Assembly: GCA_005883175.1 (NCBI GenBank)
Contig: VAYV01000256.1
Span: forward strand, 1-5,174
Length of the DNA stretch: 5,174 nucleotides
Reading direction: 5' to 3'
Origin: Actinomycetota bacterium
Lineage (GTDB): Bacteria; Actinomycetota; AC-67
This document shows positions 1 through 5,174 of the stretch, piece by piece. Numbering within the stretch: position 1 is the stretch's first letter; the number at the start of each line of letters is the position of its first letter. The translations under genes were made by a program, and so were the position numbers. Under the pieces are notes generated by a model. That model saw nothing but the letters and a program-made list of their open reading frames with translations, made no database searches and was not told where the DNA came from.

Positions 1-1083
1 GAGAAGATCCGGACCCGCCGGTGGAAGGTGGGGTTCACGACCCCGGAGATGCGGTGGCTGCGCGCGCGGCGCGCGATCATCCAAAGCCTCTACCGCTCCC
101 CCGCGTTCTGCGCGCGACCCTACTGGAACGGGCTCGCCGTCGCCGACGCGTTCCGGCGCGCGTGCGACGGGGAGATCGACGATTCGATGTTCTTCTGGCG
201 CGCGATGAACGTGGAGCTCTGGCTGCGCGTGTACTTCGGCGACCGCACGGGTCGCGACCTTCGGAAGGAGACGATTCCGGCGTTCGCGCGCTACGGCGAC
301 GAGCTCGCCGCGCGCGCGATCGGGACCGACGAAGCCGCGCGCCTCGTCGCGTCGCGCGCGCCCAACCCGGGCCGCCACTTGTTCGCGAACGCCGGCGACG
401 CGACCTACGCGCGCATCCCGGTTCGCTCGCCGCTGATCGCATCCGGCGACGACCTGCAGACGATCGTCGAGAAGGCGCTCGTCGATCACGACGTCCGACC
501 CGGGGACACCGTCGCGATAAGCGAGAAGGCGGTCGCCGTCTCGCAAGGCCGCTCGTTCCCCGTGGATCAGGTGCGCGCGTCTGCGCTCGCGCGGCTGCTC
601 GCGCGCTTCGTCGGCAAGACGCCGGTCGGCATCGGTCTCGGCTTGCCGCAGACGATGCAGCTCGCGATCGAAGAGGTCGGCGCGCTGCGGATCTTGCTCG
701 CCGCCTTCGCCGCTGCGATCACGCGGCCGTTCGGCGTGCGCGGCGTCTTCTACCGCGTCGCGGGACCACAAGCGGCGGCGATCGACGGCCCGACGCCGGG
801 AACCCTGCCGCCGTACAACACGCACGCGAAGAAGGCGCCGGCCGATCCCGACGGCGTCGCGCGTGGGCTTGCTGCGGCCCTCGGCGCGGGGGCCGGCGGG
901 CCTGTGGACGTCGCCGTCATCGACGCGAACGACATCGGCGTAAACGTGCTGGGGGCGAGCGCGGGTGTCGACCGAGGGCTGCTCGTCGAGCTGTTCAGAG
1001 ACAACCCGTTGGGCCAGGGGCACCAACAAACCCCGATCGCCCTGATCCGCCGGATGCGCGCCGGGGAGCCTGGGGCACGATGA
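1..1083 (+). CDS. Asparagine synthase C-terminus fused to CofE-like gamma-glutamyl ligase domain (5' partial)
   Basis: The reading frame is open from base 1 and runs off the left edge; the GTG at 28 is internal, so the glutaminase and most of the synthase domain lie outside. Bases 1-240 encode the typical C-terminal end of a glutamine-hydrolysing asparagine synthase (RTRRWKVGFTTPEMRWL, then FFWRAMNVELWLRVYF). A linker of about 58 residues (241-415) follows, then a domain resembling F420-0:L-glutamate ligase (CofE, PF01996 type): RIPVRSPLIASGDDL, VRPGDTVAISEKAVAVSQGR, IGLGLPQTMQLAIEEVG, GVFYRVAGPQAAAIDGP, LPPYN and a terminal RDNPLGQ...QTPIALI. Canonical CofE has a metal-binding ITDTNGR segment; here it reads VIDANDIG, so this is a divergent subfamily. 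The Asp codons at 784 and 922 are candidate metal ligands (inference). The synthase makes amides from Asp, Gln and ATP; the substrate of the second domain is unknown, and F420 work is not shown. The gene overlaps DUF3866 by 4 bases. Both domain calls are from remembered family motifs. Confidence 0.82.
   Translation, partial: EKIRTRRWKVGFTTPEMRWLRARRAIIQSLYRSPAFCARPYWNGLAVADAFRRACDGEIDDSMFFWRAMNVELWLRVYFGDRTGRDLRKETIPAFARYGDELAARAIGTDEAARLVASRAPNPGRHLFANAGDATYARIPVRSPLIASGDDLQTIVEKALVDHDVRPGDTVAISEKAVAVSQGRSFPVDQVRASALARLLARFVGKTPVGIGLGLPQTMQLAIEEVGALRILLAAFAAAITRPFGVRGVFYRVAGPQAAAIDGPTPGTLPPYNTHAKKAPADPDGVARGLAAALGAGAGGPVDVAVIDANDIGVNVLGASAGVDRGLLVELFRDNPLGQGHQQTPIALIRRMRAGEPGAR
1063..1083 (+). 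promoter_or_regulatory. Translational coupling site: SD-like GGGGAG plus ATGA stop/start overlap
   Basis: The stop of the upstream fusion gene (TGA, 1081-1083) overlaps the ATG of the DUF3866 gene (1080-1082) in the motif ATGA. A purine-rich GGGGAG at 1063-1068 lies 11 bases upstream of the ATG, and a second GGGG at 1072-1075 lies 4 bases upstream. This arrangement fixes the downstream start, because the homologous part of the protein begins right there, and implies termination-reinitiation coupling and a fixed ratio of the two products. Confidence 0.75.
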
Positions 1084-2141
1084 TCCAGATCCGGCGCGGC
1101 ACCGTGGTCGAGGCGCGCGCGACGGGGCACGGTCTCACCGACCTCGTCGTTGAGATCGCCGGTGCGCGCGAGCGAGCGATCTCATACGACATGCTCACCG
1201 GGCCGGTCGACGTGGGCAACGTCGTTGTTCTGAACACGACCGCCGTCGCGCTCGGCCTGGGGACCGGTGGCGCGCACATCGTCATGGCCGTCGAGGGACG
1301 CGAGCAACCCGGCGATGTCTCGGGCCACGCGATGAAACTTCGCTACACGCCCGTGCAGTCCTCGGTCGACGCGATCGAGCAGACCCGGTCGGACGCCCTG
1401 GACGAAGTCGCCTCGCTGCAGGGCATGCCGGTCATCGCCGCCGGGCTGCACAGCGCGCTGGCCCCCGCCGTGGTGGCCGCGCGCGCGATCGATCCCGCGC
1501 TCGGTATCGCCTACGTGATGACCGACGGCGGGGCCTTGCTGATGGCGTTCAGCGAGACCGTTCCGGCGCTGCGCGAAGCCGGGCTGCTCGACACGACGAT
1601 CACCGCGGGACAGGCGACCGGCGGCGATATCGAAGCGATCAGCATCTACGGCGCGCTCGCCGCCGCCAAAGCGATCGCGCGCGCAGACGTCGTCGTTGTC
1701 TCGATGGGGCCCGGGAACCTCGGGAGCGGCTCACGCTGGGGCCACGCCTCGATCGAGGTCGCCGCCATCGTCAACGCGGTCACAGCGCTGGAGGGCACGC
1801 CGGTCGTCGTTCCCCGCATCTCGTTCGCCGACGCGCGCGAACGGCACCGAGGGCTTTCGCACCACACGCTCACGGCGCTTTCGCTCGCGCTGGCGCGCGC
1901 GCAAGTGACACTGCCTTCCCTCGCGCCCGAGCGCGCTGCGGAGATCCGAGACCGGCTGGAGGAGGTCGCGCGCAAGCACGACGTGATCGAGGTCGACCTC
2001 GGGACCGCCGAAGCGGCACTGAAAGGGAGCCCCGTTCCCCTGCGGTCGATGGGACGTTCGTACGAAGACGATCCAGACTTCTTCCGAGCAGCCGCGGCCG
2101 CCGGCGTACACGCCGCGACGCTCGCGCGCGCCCGGCGCTAA
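1080..2141 (+). CDS. DUF3866 family protein
   Basis: Complete 353-residue protein of unknown function that I match to DUF3866, a family found in Actinobacteria and some Firmicutes. The N-terminal ~70 residues look like a small beta-barrel (RRGTVVEA, AISYDML, VGNVVVLNTTAVALGLGTGG). This leads into the family signature MKLRYTPVQ (residues 85-93). The rest looks like a Rossmann-like alpha/beta domain: MPVIAAGLHSALAPAV (116-131), AYVMTDGGALLMAFS (144-158), then a Gly-rich MGPGNLGSGSRWGH (209-222) that could bind a phosphate or nucleotide. A polar stretch, RISFADARERHRGLSHHT (246-263), has His and acidic residues that could form an active site (inference). No signal peptide or membrane segment is visible, so it is probably cytoplasmic. 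The frame stays open upstream to base 21, but that part is an Arg-rich shadow of the preceding gene; the ATG at 1080 is the start. The TAA stop overlaps the stop of the convergent hydrolase. Confidence 0.83.
   Translation: MIQIRRGTVVEARATGHGLTDLVVEIAGARERAISYDMLTGPVDVGNVVVLNTTAVALGLGTGGAHIVMAVEGREQPGDVSGHAMKLRYTPVQSSVDAIEQTRSDALDEVASLQGMPVIAAGLHSALAPAVVAARAIDPALGIAYVMTDGGALLMAFSETVPALREAGLLDTTITAGQATGGDIEAISIYGALAAAKAIARADVVVVSMGPGNLGSGSRWGHASIEVAAIVNAVTALEGTPVVVPRISFADARERHRGLSHHTLTALSLALARAQVTLPSLAPERAAEIRDRLEEVARKHDVIEVDLGTAEAALKGSPVPLRSMGRSYEDDPDFFRAAAAAGVHAATLARARR
2138..2141. other. Tail-to-tail overlap of convergent stop codons
   Basis: The bases CTAA serve both strands: TAA at 2139-2141 ends the plus-strand DUF3866 gene, and TAG (complement of 2138-2140) ends the minus-strand hydrolase. 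The two coding regions overlap by 4 bases, so no dedicated terminator fits between them and transcripts from either side are expected to run antisense into the other gene. Confidence 0.9.
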
Positions 2142-4018
2142 CCCTGCGGATTCGCCACGCAGCGCACCGCCGTCATATCGCCGCACGCGATCGCAGGCCC
2201 GAGCCGTGACGGCGCGGGAACGAACGGCAGCGTGATGTACGACGGGTGCGCGGCGTCGTGCAGGATCGTGTTGATCGTCGGGATAGTCGACGGGACGTAG
2301 ATGAAGATGCTGTCGGACGCCGGCGGAGCCTCTACGGTCACCACGAGCCGGTGCCCGGGGCGGATGATCCAGCCGATCGGCCAGATCTCGATCAAGTAGT
2401 TGTGCGGGGTCCCCGGCGTGATCATCTGTGGGTCGGTGTCCGGTCGCCACGGGCGGTACATGAACATGTTCCTGTTCGGCGAGCCGCTCGAGGTGACGCA
2501 CGAAGCGCGCGCACTCGTGGCCGGCACGAGGCAATCGCTCCGCGCCCAGTCGATCGCGCGGTGACTCGCCTTCAACAGACCGCGCTGCAAGTAGGAGCGC
2601 GCGCCGTTCGGTGCCTGGTCGATCACCTGGACGAACATCTCGGTGTCGGTCGCGAGGCTCGAGAGCCACAGATTGGCGGTTACCGGCCCCACGAACGCCG
2701 CGGCGCGCTGGAACGGCGCCGAGATATACGTGAGCTGGTCGTTCGCTCCGGGCGCAACGGTCGTCAAGAGGCCGTTCGACGCGAAGTAGTAGCGCTTCCA
2801 CGCGGCGTGCGGGATCGGGAACGTGCTGTAGTCGGTAACCTCGTTCGTGACCATCTTGCCGGCGGTGTCGTGGACCTCCCACAACACGCGCACCGACGTT
2901 CGCTGCTTCATCGCGTCGGCGATGCCGAGCGTCCGGGCCACCGTGTCGTCCCCGCGCATCCAGTGGTCCATCCACGCGAGGCGGTCGTACACGAGCTCTC
3001 GCGGCCCGCAGCACGGGTTGTTCGTGTCGTGGTCGCCGTTCGAAAGAACGAGCCGCTTCGGAACACCTTGGATCTGCTCCCACAACTGCGCCGGCCCTCG
3101 CGCGCTTGTCTGCTCATCCTGATAGGCGCCGGTGATGATGATCGGAACCTTGATGTCCTTCACGTACGTGATGAGCGAGCGCGAGCGATACCAATCGTTG
3201 TCGGTCTGGCCGGTTGCGCCTTGGACGATCGGATCTTGGCCGATCGTTCTCGAGTGGGTCGCGAGGTTCTTGATGCACTGCTCCCGAACGGCCTCTTGCT
3301 TCGGATCCGACGGGTCCGAGCGGATGATCGGCTGCGCCGTCCCGCCGAGGATGTCGTACGCGTTCCGGATTCCGACGGTCCAAAGGAGCGGGAATCCGTC
3401 GTTCGCTACACCCCCCGGGTACGCCTGTTGGCGATAGATATCGTCGATCAAGCCCGACACGGTCATCGCAACGAGGTGCGGCGGCCTCGTCGCGCCGATG
3501 AGGAAGCCCGTGATGCCGCTGTACGAGTGACCCTCGAGCCCGACCTTGCGGTTCGACCACGGCTGGCGCGCCATCCACTCGATGACGTCGTATCCGTCGA
3601 GCGCGCTCACGTGGCTGAACAGATCGAACTCCCCGCTCGAGCAGCCCGTCCCGCGAATGGACGCGTGCACGGTGACGTAGTGGCTGTTGTAGTAGTCGGT
3701 CAGCTGGCGGTCGTCCTCCGCGAGAGGCGCGGACGGTCCGATCAGCTCGCCGGGGATCGTCGGTCCGGCAGAGCTCCCGCCAACGTAGCCGGACATGTCG
3801 AGGATCGCGGGATAGCGGCGGCCTTTCACGAACGGCTTCGGCATCCGGACGCTGACGGCGATCGACGTTCCGTCGCGCGTCGTCACGAACCCGGTCGGAC
3901 CGACGACGTCGTTCCCGAAGATGTCTTTCGCCGGCGACGACGCGATCGAGAGGCCGGCCGCCACGATCGCGCAGACGAGTAAGCCGATACGGACACGCTT
4001 CGTGGACGCACGCATCAT
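2138..4018 (-). CDS. Exported CocE/NonD-type alpha/beta hydrolase (peptidase S15-like)
   Basis: 626-residue protein from the ATG at 4018. An ATG directly after it (4015) is equally possible. A signal peptide is visible: basic RASTKRVR, hydrophobic IGLLVCAIVAAGLSI, then SSPA-KD as a likely cleavage site, so the enzyme should act outside the membrane. The mature protein follows the CocE/X-Pro dipeptidyl-peptidase layout: FVTTRDGTSIAVSVRMP opening, LDMSGY (oxyanion Tyr candidate), RGTGCSSGEF, then QPWSNRKVGLEGHSYSG with nucleophile Ser165 (codon 3524-3526). Asp301 in GAYQDEQT (3116-3118) and His330 in SNGDHD (3029-3031) complete a plausible triad. MDHWMRG and a C-terminal PepX_C-like jelly-roll (about residues 407-600) follow. 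Family members cleave esters, amides or Xaa-Pro peptides; the substrate here cannot be read. Cysteines at CC (336-337), 496/507 and 612/620 suggest disulfides. It lies downstream of pafA but is separated by a hairpin. Confidence 0.87.
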   Translation of the reverse strand: MMRASTKRVRIGLLVCAIVAAGLSIASSPAKDIFGNDVVGPTGFVTTRDGTSIAVSVRMPKPFVKGRRYPAILDMSGYVGGSSAGPTIPGELIGPSAPLAEDDRQLTDYYNSHYVTVHASIRGTGCSSGEFDLFSHVSALDGYDVIEWMARQPWSNRKVGLEGHSYSGITGFLIGATRPPHLVAMTVSGLIDDIYRQQAYPGGVANDGFPLLWTVGIRNAYDILGGTAQPIIRSDPSDPKQEAVREQCIKNLATHSRTIGQDPIVQGATGQTDNDWYRSRSLITYVKDIKVPIIITGAYQDEQTSARGPAQLWEQIQGVPKRLVLSNGDHDTNNPCCGPRELVYDRLAWMDHWMRGDDTVARTLGIADAMKQRTSVRVLWEVHDTAGKMVTNEVTDYSTFPIPHAAWKRYYFASNGLLTTVAPGANDQLTYISAPFQRAAAFVGPVTANLWLSSLATDTEMFVQVIDQAPNGARSYLQRGLLKASHRAIDWARSDCLVPATSARASCVTSSGSPNRNMFMYRPWRPDTDPQMITPGTPHNYLIEIWPIGWIIRPGHRLVVTVEAPPASDSIFIYVPSTIPTINTILHDAAHPSYITLPFVPAPSRLGPAIACGDMTAVRCVANPQG

Positions 4019-4023
4019 CAAAG

Positions 4024-4029
4024 CCCCTT
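4024..4029 (-). promoter_or_regulatory. Probable Shine-Dalgarno of the exported hydrolase
   Basis: On the minus strand AAGGGG lies 5 bases before the ATG at 4018 and 8 bases before the tandem ATG at 4015. It is the only purine-rich element close to a start that begins directly at the signal peptide. It supports starting the gene here rather than at the ATG at 4096, which sits beside the hairpin. The match to the consensus is moderate, and the choice between the two tandem ATGs is open. Confidence 0.5.
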
Positions 4030-4073
4030 GCGGAGGGTCCCGGCTGTTTTCGCCGCTCGCGCCGCGTGTTCCT

Positions 4074-4092
4074 CCCCTTCCCGGGGAAGGGG
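4074..4092 (-). terminator. GC-rich hairpin after pafA, possible terminator
   Basis: The bases CCCCTTCC (4074-4081) and GGAAGGGG (4085-4092) form a perfect 8-bp stem with a 3-base loop, about 20 bases past the pafA stop. A separate 10-base palindrome CGGGCGCCCG lies at 4099-4108 between the stop and the hairpin. No T-run follows on the minus strand (the bases after the stem read AGGAACACG), so this would be a stem-only type rather than a classical Rho-independent terminator. It could also act as an mRNA-stabilising or attenuating structure between pafA and the hydrolase. The symmetry is directly visible; the role is inferred. Confidence 0.4.
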
Positions 4093-4112
4093 ACATTTCG
4101 GGCGCCCGCCTG

Positions 4113-5174
4113 CTACATCGACGCGATCAGGCGTTCGACCCGCTCATCGTGCGCTTTGAACGGGTCTTTGCAAAGAACCGTGCGTTGAGCCTGGTCGTTC
4201 AGCTTGAGGTGGACCCAGTCCACCGTGAAGTCGCGACGGCGATCTTTCGCCCGGCGGATGAACTCACCCCGTAGGCGCGCGCGCGTCGTCTGGGGGGGCT
4301 CACGCATCGCCGTTTGCACCTTCGCCTCGTCGACGACGCGCACCATACGGCCCTTCTTCTCCAGCAAGTAGTACAAGCCACGCGTGCGGTTCACGTCGTG
4401 GTAGGCGAGATCCAGCAACGCCACCTTCGGGTGTTGCAGCGACAGGTTGTCGCGCGCGCGGTACCGCTCGATCAACGTTCGCTTCGTCACCCAGTCGAGC
4501 TTCCCTTCGAGCGGCGTGAGGTCGTGCGCCTCCAAGCACTTCAACGCTTCTTCCCACATCTCGAGGATCCGCGTCGCGAAGCCGTTGATGCCGCGTCGCT
4601 CGACGAACTTGCGCGCGCGATCGAAGTATTCGATCTGGATCTCGATCGCGCTCATCTCACGGCCGCTCGCAAGCTTCATGCGGCGCCGGCAGGTGATGTC
4701 GTGGGAGATCTCGCGGATCGCGCGGATCGGGTTCTCGAGCGTGAGGTCGCGCATCACCGTCCCCTCTTCGATCATGCGCAGCACGAGATCCGTCGAGCCG
4801 ATCTTCAAAAGCGCCGCGTACTCGCTCATGTTGGAGTCGCCACGCTGCGCGAGGCAGAACAGCGAGCCGCGCGGCGTCTGCAGCACCTTCCCCGCACCCG
4901 CGAAGATCTGCCGCGTCACGAGGAACGGGATCAGCACGTCGGCGAGCTTCTGGAACTCGCCGTACCGGCTCACGAGGTAGTTCTCGTGACAGCCGTACGA
5001 GTTGCCGGCCGAGTCGGTGTTGTTCTTGAAGAGGTAGATGTCGCCTGCGATCCCCTCTTCGTGCAGACGGTGCTCGGCTGCCGAGAGCAAGCCTTCGAGG
5101 ATCCGCTCACCGGCTTTGTCGTGCGCGATCAGGTCGGTGATGTCGTCGCACTCCGGCGTGGCGTACTCGGGATG
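4113..5174 (-). CDS. pafA: Pup--protein ligase PafA (5' partial, with ~39-residue internal gap)
   Basis: PafA uses ATP to join the C-terminal glutamate of Pup to lysines of proteins destined for the bacterial proteasome; it is cytosolic and of the glutamine-synthetase-like fold. The frame is open to the right edge, where it begins HPEYATPECDD, just after the catalytic-base region (Y-L-D-V-G-S) known in this family; about 60 N-terminal residues lie outside. Visible hallmarks are KNNTDSAGNSYGCHENYLV (4971-5027), FLVTRQ, GAGKVLQTPRG, GDSNMSE, ENPIRAIREISHDIT, PPQTTRARLRG (4266-4298) and KLNDQAQRTVLCKDPF (4158-4205); the last separates PafA from its paralogue Dop. At 4841/4842 the sequence passes from CLAQR straight to GDSNMSE. 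From memory, M. tuberculosis PafA (452 residues) has about 39 residues here, including TRDEPHAD; 353 visible plus 60 plus 39 gives 452, so the rest aligns nearly gap-free. Activity is therefore doubtful although identity is firm. The downstream gene is a hydrolase, not pafB/pafC. Confidence 0.93.
   Translation of the reverse strand, partial: HPEYATPECDDITDLIAHDKAGERILEGLLSAAEHRLHEEGIAGDIYLFKNNTDSAGNSYGCHENYLVSRYGEFQKLADVLIPFLVTRQIFAGAGKVLQTPRGSLFCLAQRGDSNMSEYAALLKIGSTDLVLRMIEEGTVMRDLTLENPIRAIREISHDITCRRRMKLASGREMSAIEIQIEYFDRARKFVERRGINGFATRILEMWEEALKCLEAHDLTPLEGKLDWVTKRTLIERYRARDNLSLQHPKVALLDLAYHDVNRTRGLYYLLEKKGRMVRVVDEAKVQTAMREPPQTTRARLRGEFIRRAKDRRRDFTVDWVHLKLNDQAQRTVLCKDPFKAHDERVERLIASM

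Noticed and set aside
59..75. Runs of alternating CG bases (Z-DNA-like or repeat)
   Set aside because: Similar CGCG runs occur throughout the coding regions and are explained by Ala/Arg codons (GCG, CGC) in a high-GC genome.
21..1079. N-terminal extension of the DUF3866 frame back to base 21
   Set aside because: The extension is Arg-rich low-complexity and covers a real gene in another frame; the family homology starts at the ATG at 1080, at a normal ATGA overlap.
379..1083. TTG at 379 as a separate start for the CofE-like domain
   Set aside because: No convincing ribosome-binding site precedes it and the synthase frame has no stop before it, so a fusion is the simpler reading, although internal initiation cannot be excluded.
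2128..2138. GCGC-CCG-GCGC mini-hairpin at the convergent junction as a terminator
   Set aside because: Only a 4-bp stem with no T-run; such repeats are expected by chance in sequence this rich in GCGC.
1731..3083. Minus-strand open frame of 450 codons spanning the convergent junction
   Set aside because: It crosses both the DUF3866 gene and the hydrolase in the wrong frame, is Arg-rich, and shows no recognisable domain.
2246..3982. Long plus-strand open frame (578 codons) opposite the hydrolase
   Set aside because: Its translation is Arg/Val/Asp-rich low-complexity with no family motif, while the minus strand encodes a clear CocE-type hydrolase with signal peptide and catalytic residues. 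It is a typical high-GC antisense shadow.
3880..4018. Possible lipoprotein signal (LLVC) in the hydrolase leader
   Set aside because: The residue before Cys is Val rather than Gly/Ala, and the Cys lies in the middle of the hydrophobic core, so an ordinary signal peptide fits better.
4019..4096. Upstream start of the hydrolase at the ATG at 4096
   Set aside because: It would add 26 Gly/Ser/Pro/Arg-rich residues before a normal signal peptide and place the start right beside a strong hairpin; the tandem ATGs at 4018/4015 have an SD-like AAGGGG.
4447..4980. Plus-strand 177-codon open frame opposite pafA
   Set aside because: Ser/Arg-rich translation with no motifs; the minus strand here encodes highly conserved PafA blocks.

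Overview
The window is GC-rich and densely coding. Its content points to a bacterium of the actinobacterial radiation (Actinomycetota), probably a deep or uncultured branch. A Pup ligase (PafA) gene is largely confined to Actinobacteria and a few other phyla, and the DUF3866 family and a divergent CofE-like ligase fit the same broad group or related high-GC Gram-positives. This placement is inference from gene content; there is no rRNA or other taxonomic marker here.

Layout: two plus-strand genes (1-2141) run tail-to-tail into two minus-strand genes (2138-5174). The first plus-strand gene enters from the left edge. It carries the end of a glutamine-dependent asparagine synthase, joined in one reading frame to a coenzyme F420-0:L-glutamate ligase (CofE)-like domain. 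It overlaps the next gene, a complete DUF3866 protein, through an ATGA start/stop, so the two are almost certainly co-translated. On the minus strand, pafA enters from the right edge and ends at 4113. After a 94-bp gap containing a GC-rich hairpin comes an exported CocE/NonD-type (peptidase S15-like) alpha/beta hydrolase. The convergent stop codons overlap by 4 bases, leaving no intergenic space at the centre.

Two points deserve attention. The fusion puts two amide-bond-forming activities (an ATP-dependent asparagine synthase and a gamma-glutamyl-ligase-type domain) on one polypeptide coupled to a protein of unknown function, which could be an undescribed amino-acid ligation or amidation module. 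The pafA reading frame is otherwise well conserved but jumps directly from the '...CLAQR' strand to 'GDSNMSE', lacking about 39 residues (including the TRDEPHAD signature) that are present in both PafA and Dop families. That is either a real in-frame deletion that should cripple the ligase or an assembly artefact.

No RNA genes, mobile elements, CRISPR arrays or attachment sites were seen. Apart from the 94-bp gap at 4019-4112 the window is fully occupied by genes, and no convincing sigma-factor promoter was recognised there.
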